From the NCBI GenBank assembly GCA_031255035.1, contig JAIRTI010000171.1:1-12527 (forward strand): DNA of 12,527 nt. Direction: 5' to 3'. How positions within the stretch are numbered: the first letter of the stretch is position 1; the number at the start of each line of letters is the position of its first letter. Positions 6,773 to 12,527 of the stretch are shown here, one piece after another. The DNA is from Desulfovibrio sp. (lineage in GTDB: Bacteria; Desulfobacterota; Desulfovibrionia; Desulfovibrionales; Desulfovibrionaceae). Below the pieces are notes generated by a model. It worked only from the letters and a program-made list of their open reading frames with translations. It had not been told where the DNA came from and searched no databases. Made by a program: the position numbers and the translations under genes.

Positions 6773-8107
6773 TCAATGTTCAGTCATGGCGTTTTGCATA
6801 GCCATGCGTATGGGGCCGATGATGTGGGAAAGCACGGACTTTTTATCCGTGAGCACATCCACGGTCACTGTCATGCCGGGGAGTATTTCCAACTCCTCGC
6901 CCCGGTAGAGGATGCTCTTCCTCTTGGTGATGAAGCGCACTTCATACCAGGGCTCGCCCTTTTTGTCCTCTATGGTGTCGTTGCTGATCTTGGTGACGGT
7001 CGCTTCAAGGCCGCCGTAAATCGAGAAATCATAGGCGCTTACCTTAACCATGGCCGACTGGTTGACGAAGAGAAAACCACGGTCCTGCGGGCTGAATTTG
7101 GCTTCAACCTCAAGAGTGCCGTCCGTGGGGATGATCTCCATGATGGTTTCAGCCGGCTTGGCCACGCTGTCGCGTTTGAGAATGATGCGGATGACCTTGC
7201 CGCGCACGGGCGAGCGCAATTCCGTGCGCGTGACCTGTTCGGCCCCGGCGCCCTTTTGCTGTTCGACGCTGTTGCGCTCAATGCGGGATTTGTTCATTTC
7301 ATCGGCTATGGAGGCCCGGCGCTCGCTGTGCAGATTGCCCAGCCGCTCCTCGGCCGCGCGCACGCCGCTTTCCGCCCTGGCGATGGTCTGGGCCACGCTG
7401 TACAATTCGCCTTCCTGGGTGACGATCTGCTGCCGCAGCTCCAGAAATTCAAGTTGCGTGATCGAGCGTCCCACCAGAGGCCGCTTGATGGCTTCCTGTT
7501 TTTTGAGGTTCGCCAGGGTGTTTTCATAGGCTTCCCTGCGTTCCCTGGCTTCGGCCACCTCGCGATTGCGCTGTTCGAGCTGGGATTCGAGCAGTTTTTT
7601 CTGACCCTCGTATTGTTCTTTGCGGGTCATATAAATGCGCATCTGGGCGTTGGCGGCGTCCGGGGCAAGAGCCCGTTCCGCGTCGTCAAAGTCAAGTTCC
7701 CGGTCTTTTTCTTCGGCGGCAAGGCGTTTAAGCGCGAAGGTCAGTTCGTTGAATCTGGTGGTCAGGTCGGTCAGGCCGGCAACGGCCTGCACGTTGGACA
7801 TGGTGAGCAGCACCTGTCCGGGCGCCACGTTCTCGTTTTCGGCAACCAGAATGTCGGTTATGGTGCCCCCGCGCTCGGACTGAATGGGCTGCACCCCCTG
7901 GGCGGGTGTGATCTGGCCCTGCCCACGGGTGACGTCGTCAATCATGGCGTTGGCCGCCCACACGAAAAAGACCACGAAAAAGACCAGGACGGCCAGAGTC
8001 AGGGTGAACGCCCAGGGGTGGCCATGCCGGTGCATGGCCATATCCACGTCATGCATGTACCGCATGTCAGTATGATCGTGTTTTTGTTCGTGATCAAAAA
8101 GACTCAT
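6773..8107 (-). CDS. Type I secretion membrane-fusion protein, HlyD/LapC family (second copy)
   Basis: This 444-aa periplasmic adaptor links the inner-membrane ABC transporter to a TolC-type outer-membrane channel. It has a short cytoplasmic tail (1-32), one TM at about 33-53, a first half-lipoyl/barrel segment (VTRGQGQITPAQGVQPIQS, 59-77), long coiled-coil helices at about 110-290, and a second barrel part (RSPVRGKVIRI ... IMEIIPTDGTLEVEAKF, 298-338). It closes with the family C-terminus WYEVRF ... LPGMTVTVDV (387-418). The tail is rich in His and Met, with seven His in residues 6-30, unlike its neighbour. Its ATG overlaps the stop of the preceding HlyD gene (ATGA), with AAGGA upstream, so translation is probably coupled. 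It is clearly a paralogue of that neighbour, sharing VTRGxGQITP, GVQPxQS, YDFxIYGGL and DTIED. It may form mixed hexamers or be specialised for another substrate. Confidence 0.92.
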   Translation of the reverse strand: MSLFDHEQKHDHTDMRYMHDVDMAMHRHGHPWAFTLTLAVLVFFVVFFVWAANAMIDDVTRGQGQITPAQGVQPIQSERGGTITDILVAENENVAPGQVLLTMSNVQAVAGLTDLTTRFNELTFALKRLAAEEKDRELDFDDAERALAPDAANAQMRIYMTRKEQYEGQKKLLESQLEQRNREVAEARERREAYENTLANLKKQEAIKRPLVGRSITQLEFLELRQQIVTQEGELYSVAQTIARAESGVRAAEERLGNLHSERRASIADEMNKSRIERNSVEQQKGAGAEQVTRTELRSPVRGKVIRIILKRDSVAKPAETIMEIIPTDGTLEVEAKFSPQDRGFLFVNQSAMVKVSAYDFSIYGGLEATVTKISNDTIEDKKGEPWYEVRFITKRKSILYRGEELEILPGMTVTVDVLTDKKSVLSHIIGPIRMAMQNAMTEH

Positions 8108-9555
8108 GGGCGGTTTCCTTCAGCTTCCGGCGCGTTTTCGAGGCCGTTTGCCGGCAGAGGCGCCGCGCCTTGCGCGGGCGCGTTCGTCGCATGGCCGCGC
8201 GCCGTGCCTGCCTGCCTTGATTTCAATATCGGTTTCAGCAGATAATCGAATATGGATTTCCGGCCCGAAATGACGTCGACCTTCACGGTCATCCCCGGCA
8301 TCATTTCCAATTCCTGGCTGTCGGAATAAAGTTTGGCCGCATCGGTTTGCAGGCGGACTTCGTACCAGGCCTGGCCCTTGGCGTCTTCAATGGTGTCCGG
8401 GCTTATGCGTACGACCGAGGCGGGCAGCCCGCCGTATATGGTGAAGTCATAGGCATCGACCTTGATCGTGGCGTTCATGCCCACTTCAAGAAAGCCGCGA
8501 TCCGCGGGACGGAACCGGGCGTCAACCTCCAGGGTGTCGTCCGTGGGCAACAGTTCCATAATGCTTTCGGCGCGTTGGGCCACGCTTTCTTCCTTGAGAA
8601 GGACGCGCCGGACGACCCCGTTGATGGGCGCCCGCAAATCCGATATCCGCACCAGGTGGCTGCCGGCGGTGATCCGTTGGGTGATGCTGTCAAGCTGGCG
8701 TCTGTAGTCGTTGCGCTCGGCCGCGATGGTGGCCCGCCATTCGCTGTCCCGGTTGGCAAGGCGGGCTTCTTCCTCCAGCACTTCGCTCTGGTTCCGGGAG
8801 ATGGTCTCGGCCAGGGTGTTCAACTCGCCCTCAAGGCTGATCACCCGCGAACGCATGTTCAGGTATTCGATTTCAGAAAACTTGCCTTCGCGCACCAGAC
8901 TGCTCACCCTGTCCGCGCGCTCTTTTGAGAGCAGCAGCGTCTGTTCGTACTGGGATTTGCGGCCAAGGGCCTCGGCCACGGCCAGCCGCTTCTGCTCAAG
9001 GTTGGCCTGAATCTCTCTGGCGCCGCCCTCCAGCTTTTCCTTTCTGGCGGCGAAAAGGCGGAGCTGGTCTTCCACCATCTCGGCATAGGCGGCCGTTTCC
9101 TCGGCGGTGAAGAACAGGGGCGTTCCGTTGGCCTCAGCGTCCAGGCGTTTCAGGGAGAGGCGGCACTCCACCTGTTTGTTCAGCAGGTCCTGGTATTCGG
9201 CCACGGCCTCGATATTGGACATCTGGGCCAGCCGGTCGCCCTTTTTGACCTCCTGGCCCTCGATGACGAAAATCTCCTTGACAATGCCGCCGGACTCGCT
9301 TTGCACCGGCTGAACACCGAGGGACGGGGTGATCTGCCCTTCGCCCCTGGTGACCTCGTTGCGGTGGGCCAGGTTGATCCACAGCAAAAAGCCGGTAAAG
9401 GCCACGATAAGCAGGAGCGAAAGCCTGTAGGCCCAGGGCGTGCCCCTGTAGCGCAAGGCCTGATCCACCTCGCTCATGAACTCAAGATCAACGGAATCCG
9501 TCGGAGCGTTGTTTTTGGAGTCGCCCGAGAGGGGGGGGAATGAGAGTAAGGGCAT
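8104..9555 (-). CDS. lapC: Type I secretion membrane-fusion protein, HlyD/LapC family (first copy)
   Basis: This 483-aa adaptor has a cytoplasmic N-terminus (1-41), one TM at about 42-63, and VTRGEGQITPSLGVQPVQSESGG (68-90) opening the barrel/lipoyl region. Long alpha-hairpin coiled coils span about 115-300, followed by LRAPINGVVRRVLL (307-320), IMELLPTDDTLEVDARF (332-348) and PGMTVKVDV (420-428). The last ~35 residues are a Pro/Ala/Asn-rich, probably disordered extension absent from the downstream paralogue. I placed the start at the ATG at 9555. The frame stays open to 9696, but that part overlaps the ABC gene and reads as out-of-frame sequence. The chosen start has AGGGGG at 9562-9567, overlapping the ABC stop codon, with a 10-nt gap between the genes. 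Its role is adhesin export with the upstream ABC transporter; the symbol is by homology only. Confidence 0.92.
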   Translation of the reverse strand: MPLLSFPPLSGDSKNNAPTDSVDLEFMSEVDQALRYRGTPWAYRLSLLLIVAFTGFLLWINLAHRNEVTRGEGQITPSLGVQPVQSESGGIVKEIFVIEGQEVKKGDRLAQMSNIEAVAEYQDLLNKQVECRLSLKRLDAEANGTPLFFTAEETAAYAEMVEDQLRLFAARKEKLEGGAREIQANLEQKRLAVAEALGRKSQYEQTLLLSKERADRVSSLVREGKFSEIEYLNMRSRVISLEGELNTLAETISRNQSEVLEEEARLANRDSEWRATIAAERNDYRRQLDSITQRITAGSHLVRISDLRAPINGVVRRVLLKEESVAQRAESIMELLPTDDTLEVDARFRPADRGFLEVGMNATIKVDAYDFTIYGGLPASVVRISPDTIEDAKGQAWYEVRLQTDAAKLYSDSQELEMMPGMTVKVDVISGRKSIFDYLLKPILKSRQAGTARGHATNAPAQGAAPLPANGLENAPEAEGNRP

Positions 9556-9561
9556 GGCGGA

Positions 9562-9567
9562 CCCCCT
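9562..9567 (-). promoter_or_regulatory. Shine-Dalgarno fixing the start of the first HlyD gene
   Basis: AGGGGG on the minus strand lies 6 nt before the ATG at 9555 and shares bases with the TAG stop of the ABC gene (9566-9568). This overlap implies coupled translation and decides against the longer start at 9696. Confidence 0.7.
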
Positions 9568-12172
9568 ATGCGCCCTGGGCCTGAGGCCTTCCGCCAGCGG
9601 CAACGCGGAGTTGTTCATTGCGCAGGGCGTTGAGCACGGCGGTTTTCGGCCCGTCCGCCACAACGCGGCCGCTGTCCATGACCACCAGCCGTTCAACCAG
9701 ATCGAGCATGCTCAGGCGGTGGGTGACGAGGATCAGCGTCTTGTTGCCCAGCGTCGCCGCCAGGCGCTGTTTGAGGGCCAGCTCGGAGCTGTTGTCCATG
9801 TTGCTGCTGGGTTCGTCAAGGATAAGAATGTCCGGGTCCTGGAGCAGGGCGCGGGCGATGGCCACGGATTGGCGCTGGCCGCCGGAAAGGGACATGCCGC
9901 GCTCGCCCACGGGCATGCCGAAGCCGGCCGGATGGGCGCGGACGAAGTCCGTGACCCCGGCGATATTGGCCGCGCGCAACACCATGCGGTCATCCGCGTT
10001 GATGGCGCCAAAGGAAATGTTTTCACGCACGGTGCCGTAGAAAAGGTAGTTGTCCTGGGACACGTAGCCGGCGCGCGAGCGCAGTTCCACCATGTCGATC
10101 TGGCGGATGTCGACGCCGCCCAGCTTCACGCCGCCGTCGGTGGGCATGAAAAGCCCCACGCACATGCGGCCGAGGGTGCTTTTGCCCGAGCCCATGCGCC
10201 CGATGACTCCCACCTTCTCGCCCGGACGGATGTGCAGGTTCACCCGCTCAAGGGCGAAACGCTCGGTGCCGGGGTACTTGAAGGACAGATCCTCAAGCGT
10301 CAGGGAGTGCTCCAGGTGGCCGAAGTCGACGAATTGCCCGGCTTCGGGCTGTTCCGTCTCAAGGTTCATGAGCATGTCGAGGGACTTCAGGGCCATACGC
10401 GACTGTTGCAGCCGGCTGAGCATGGAGGCCACCTGGGAAAGAGGGGCCATGGCCCGGCCCGCCAGCATGTTGCAGGCGATGAGCCCGCCCATGCTCAAAA
10501 GCCCTTCGGAGATGCGGTACACGCCCCAGATGATGACCAGGACGCTGACCATCTGCGTGATGACAATGGTCAGGGTGACCGAAAGGTTCGACATGCGCTT
10601 GGTCTGGTTGTTGGAAGCGGCGCTCATGCCCACGACTTTTTCCCAGGCGTGCTGGATGCGGCCTTCGGCCATGGTGGTCTTGATGGTTTCAAGCCCGTTG
10701 ATGATTTCCACAAGCAGAGCGTTTTTCTGCATGTTTTCCTTGAAACCCTTTTCCGTGACCCGCTGCAGGGGGAATTGCAGGAACAGCCCGGCGCACAGCA
10801 CGATGGGCACGGCCACCATGGGCACGATGGCGACGGGGCCGCCGATCACCACAATGAGAATCAGGAAAAACACCAGAAAGGGCATGTCAACAAGGGCCAT
10901 GAGCGTGGTGGAGCCGAAAAAGTCCCGCAGGGATTCGAATTCCCTGAGGTTGTTGGCCAAAGAGCCCGTGGAATCCGGCTTCACGTCAAGGCGCATGGAA
11001 AGCAGATGCTGCATCAGGCGGCTGGCCAGCACGATGTCCGCGTTTCTTCCGGCGACGTCCACAAAATAGCTGCGCAGGTTTCTGAGCAGAAAGTCGAAAA
11101 TATAGGCGATGCCTATGCCGATGGCCAGCATCCACAGGGTGTCCGTGGCGTGGTTGGGCACCACGCGGTCATAAACATTCATGAAGAAAAGCGGCCCGGC
11201 CACGGCCAGCAGGTTTACCAGGATGCTGGCCCCGAACACATGCTTGTAAATGGGCATGAAATTGAACAGGGTGCCCCAGAACCAGCGTTTGTGCTCCAGC
11301 AGCTTGATGTCGCTGGCCCGCTTGTCCAGCTTGGGCTCGGGCTTGGCGTAAATGGCGTAGCCCAGGTATTCCTGCTCCAGGCTTTCGCGCGAGACGCTTC
11401 GCGGCGCCATGTTGTTTTCCGGAAAGAGCACCTCGGCGGTTTTTTCTTCCAGAGAACGCAGAATACAGGACTTTTCCCCCTGCAAAAGCAGTATGCACGG
11501 CAAAGTCAGCGTCGAAATCCCGGAAAGGAAAGGCCGGTAGACCGTCTTGGCGCGCATGCCGGCGGCCTGGGCGGCCCGGATGGCGGCCGAGGGGTGAAGC
11601 GGCCCGCTGGTTTTCGGCAGCCCGGCGGCGAGAAGACGCGTGGAAACGGGCTTGCCGTAAAGCTTGAAAAGCCCGGCCAGGCATTGAATAAGCGGCGGAT
11701 CGTAATCCACGTCCGCCGGGTCGGGCACGCTGGAGCTGCTATTGGCAAGGGCCTCCATTTCCGATTTGTCCAGGGGAGGAGCCGGAAGTTCGTCGTCCGG
11801 GACTCCGCTCACCGGCGCTCCCGCCGGACTCTTGTCCTGCGGGGGCGGCGTCGCTTTTTGCGGCGCGAGGGAGGGCGCGACTGACGGTTGCTTTTGCGCT
11901 GCCGCCTGCGCCGTCCCGGCGATATCCGCCGCGCTCATGCCCGGAGCGCCCTGGGGACGCGTGTCGCCGACCTTGTCGCCGGTCACGGATTGCGGGGTTA
12001 TGCCGCTAAGGCCCTGGGCCTTCAAGGCCGAACTGCTCTGCACGGAAGCGTTTTGCATCGTCTGCGCGGCCATGCCGGTCCAGCCCAGACTTCCGCCTCG
12101 GGATCGTCCCTCAGCCTTGTTTCCCTCCGCATTGTCGCCGGGCTTTGGAATCTTCTTTATTTGATCACTCAC
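9566..12172 (-). CDS. lapB: Type I secretion ABC transporter, LapB-like, with C39-like domain and long N-terminal extension
   Basis: This 868-aa inner-membrane ATPase powers one-step export of RTX-type adhesins. Residues 1-155 are an Ala/Gln/Pro/Ser-rich, probably disordered extension. A C39-like domain at about 157-285 (PPLIQCLAGLFKLYGKPVS ... LAAGLP) shows no clear Cys-His-Asp protease triad, as expected for substrate-docking domains. The six-helix transmembrane domain spans about 310-570. The nucleotide-binding domain at about 622-850 has Walker A GRMGSGKST (658-666), Q-loop Gln706, signature LSGGQ (762-766), Walker B ILILDE (782-787) and H-loop His818, so the ATPase looks intact. Without the extension it is ~713 aa, the usual LapB size. 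The start is GTG, since the codon before AGT GAT CAA is GTG, with AGGA 10 nt upstream. The next in-frame Met is residue 34. It is first in the operon behind a strong promoter. The symbol is by homology. Confidence 0.92.
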   Translation of the reverse strand: MSDQIKKIPKPGDNAEGNKAEGRSRGGSLGWTGMAAQTMQNASVQSSSALKAQGLSGITPQSVTGDKVGDTRPQGAPGMSAADIAGTAQAAAQKQPSVAPSLAPQKATPPPQDKSPAGAPVSGVPDDELPAPPLDKSEMEALANSSSSVPDPADVDYDPPLIQCLAGLFKLYGKPVSTRLLAAGLPKTSGPLHPSAAIRAAQAAGMRAKTVYRPFLSGISTLTLPCILLLQGEKSCILRSLEEKTAEVLFPENNMAPRSVSRESLEQEYLGYAIYAKPEPKLDKRASDIKLLEHKRWFWGTLFNFMPIYKHVFGASILVNLLAVAGPLFFMNVYDRVVPNHATDTLWMLAIGIGIAYIFDFLLRNLRSYFVDVAGRNADIVLASRLMQHLLSMRLDVKPDSTGSLANNLREFESLRDFFGSTTLMALVDMPFLVFFLILIVVIGGPVAIVPMVAVPIVLCAGLFLQFPLQRVTEKGFKENMQKNALLVEIINGLETIKTTMAEGRIQHAWEKVVGMSAASNNQTKRMSNLSVTLTIVITQMVSVLVIIWGVYRISEGLLSMGGLIACNMLAGRAMAPLSQVASMLSRLQQSRMALKSLDMLMNLETEQPEAGQFVDFGHLEHSLTLEDLSFKYPGTERFALERVNLHIRPGEKVGVIGRMGSGKSTLGRMCVGLFMPTDGGVKLGGVDIRQIDMVELRSRAGYVSQDNYLFYGTVRENISFGAINADDRMVLRAANIAGVTDFVRAHPAGFGMPVGERGMSLSGGQRQSVAIARALLQDPDILILDEPSSNMDNSSELALKQRLAATLGNKTLILVTHRLSMLDLVERLVVMDSGRVVADGPKTAVLNALRNEQLRVAAGGRPQAQGA

Positions 12173-12309
12173 GTTTCATATTTCCTGAAAGAATAAGCAC
12201 CGTCCGCTGAATCAGGAGTACGAGCGTCCTCGTTGCCCTGTGTCCGGGCGTCGGCGCCATTGCGCGAAAGTTGTCCGTCGATATGCCGCAATTCAACAGG
12301 CGACACCAT
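12169..12309 (-). CDS. Possible leader peptide overlapping the ABC transporter start (weak)
   Basis: A 46-codon reading frame from the ATG at 12309 (MVSPVELRHIDGQ...) ends in KYET-stop. Its TGA overlaps the GTG start of the transporter (GTGA), the arrangement of coupled genes. The frame extends upstream to a TTG at 12360. Evidence against it: no Shine-Dalgarno at either start, polar low-complexity content (Asp, Arg, Ala, Gly), and third-position GC near half, lower than in the neighbouring genes. I recognise no family. It may be only an open stretch in the 5' leader. Confidence 0.2.
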   Translation of the reverse strand: MVSPVELRHIDGQLSRNGADARTQGNEDARTPDSADGAYSFRKYET

Positions 12310-12314
12310 AAAAT

Positions 12315-12335
12315 CACAAGCATAACCCGCTTGTG
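12315..12335 (-). promoter_or_regulatory. Leader hairpin followed by a short T run (possible attenuator)
   Basis: CACAAGC and GCTTGTG form a perfect 7-bp stem with a 7-nt loop. On the minus strand the stem is followed by ATTTTA. It lies about 35-50 nt downstream of the predicted transcription start. A short stem with four T's is a weak terminator at best, so premature termination or another leader control is possible but unproven. Confidence 0.3.
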
Positions 12336-12374
12336 CGGCGTCACCGGCGCGACGGAACAAGTCGACTGTAATTA

Positions 12375-12403
12375 AATATAGGCCTTTGTCCGTCCAGCGT
12401 CAA
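12375..12403 (-). promoter_or_regulatory. Sigma70-like promoter for the adhesin-secretion operon
   Basis: On the minus strand, TTGACG (12398-12403) and TATATT (12375-12380) are separated by exactly 17 nt, close to the sigma70 consensus. The surrounding AT-rich patch (12369-12380) stands out in GC-rich DNA. Transcription would begin near 12368, giving a leader of about 195 nt before the GTG start at 12172. Confidence 0.7.
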
Positions 12404-12470
12404 CCGCCATCAGCAATTCTCATTATGAGCCTTTTTGCGGCCCCCATTCGCCAACTGTGAAAGGCAATGC
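12404..12470. other. Intergenic stretch without recognisable genes
   Basis: Upstream of the promoter I see no convincing reading frame or RNA gene. The sequence leads into the palindromic element at the right edge. The gene-free region from the transporter start to the window end (12173-12527) holds only the leader, promoter and repeats described separately. Confidence 0.5.
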
Positions 12471-12472
12471 CT

Positions 12473-12525
12473 CCGGCGGCCGGGGCGCTGCCCCGGACCC
12501 CGCCGGGGGAAATGATTTCCCCCGG
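12473..12525. repeat. Nested GC-rich palindromic element (REP-like), cut or ending at the right edge
   Basis: Three inverted repeats are packed together. CCGGCGG (12473-12479) pairs with CCGCCGG (12500-12506). Inside it is the perfect hairpin CCGGGGC-GCT-GCCCCGG (12480-12496). Next to it is an 11-bp perfect palindrome, arms 12503-12513 and 12515-12525, around one central G. The last repeat could end transcription of a neighbouring gene in either direction. It resembles dispersed intergenic elements I associate with Desulfovibrio genomes, but copy number cannot be judged from one window. Confidence 0.65.
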
Positions 12526-12527
12526 AC

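Noticed and set aside
6771..6776. TTGACG as a -35 box for a separate lapG promoter
   Set aside because: The expected -10 position falls in the all-GC stretch, with nothing resembling TATAAT.
6569..8245. 558-codon plus-strand open frame
   Set aside because: Antisense to the second HlyD gene and the lapG start; composition is that of a shadow frame.
9556..9696. Longer start for the first HlyD protein at 9696
   Set aside because: The 47 extra residues overlap the ABC C-terminus and look out-of-frame (Trp/Pro/Arg-rich), and the ATG at 9555 has a strong ribosome site.
11315..11705. Active C39 peptidase domain in the ABC transporter
   Set aside because: Only Cys164 is present near the domain start, and no matching catalytic His/Asp motif is visible. 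The domain fits the inactive C39-like docking type.
9476..11884. 802-codon open frame on the plus strand opposite the ABC transporter
   Set aside because: It is antisense to a gene with intact ATPase motifs. Its translation is His/Gly/Asp-rich with no domain, the typical shadow of biased third positions in GC-rich DNA.
12200..12260. c-di-GMP (GEMM) riboswitch in the leader
   Set aside because: ACAGGGCAA and GGACGC look like GEMM pieces, but only about 3 nt separate them, leaving no room for the required helix, and the rest of the consensus is missing.
1..12527. tRNA, rRNA, CRISPR arrays, insertion sequences, toxin-antitoxin or phage genes
   Set aside because: No clover-leaf, repeat-spacer pattern, transposase motif or terminal repeats seen on either strand.

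Overview
The window is about 12.5 kb of GC-rich DNA. Every gene I can support lies on the minus strand, so transcription runs from the right edge to the left. Protein character points to a Desulfovibrionaceae-type sulfate reducer. The signs are a LapB/LapC/LapG-like secretion set paired with an HD-GYP-type receptor instead of LapD, a CoA-disulfide-reductase/rhodanese fusion, and a GC-rich palindromic intergenic element of a kind I associate with these genomes. The taxonomic call is inference, not a database result.

Right half (about 3.6-12.4 kb): a biofilm-adhesin export and release locus. A clear sigma70-like promoter (TTGACG, 17 nt, TATATT; 12375-12403) precedes a leader of about 195 nt. 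Then come, in order, a type I secretion ABC transporter with an inactive C39-like domain and an unusual ~155-residue N-terminal extension (9566-12172, GTG start), two tandem membrane-fusion proteins of the HlyD/LapC family (8104-9555 and 6773-8107, overlapping by 4 nt), a LapG-like periplasmic cysteine protease (5833-6669), and a two-TM receptor with periplasmic sensor, PAS and degenerate HD-GYP domains (3629-5743). By analogy with the Lap system, the transporter and fusion proteins export a giant adhesin, LapG clips it off the surface, and the receptor reads cytoplasmic c-di-GMP to restrain LapG. No GGDEF/EAL LapD protein, adhesin or TolC-like outer-membrane partner is in the window. This resembles the Dvh system described for D. 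vulgaris Hildenborough (recalled, not checked). The additions here are the doubled fusion protein and the long ABC N-terminus.

Left half (1-3.6 kb): a thiol peroxidase (3093-3608) starts only 20 nt after the receptor stop and may be co-transcribed with it. It is followed by an unrecognised ~8-TM membrane protein (2232-2963), a CoA-disulfide-reductase-like flavoprotein fused to rhodanese (471-2180), and the 5' end of a probable DNA polymerase III delta' gene (holB), cut by the left edge. Spacing through this half allows read-through, but I see no strong promoters or U-tract terminators that settle the operon limits.

The right edge (12404-12527) holds no gene I can support and ends in large perfect inverted repeats. 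I see no tRNA, rRNA, CRISPR array, insertion sequence or origin.
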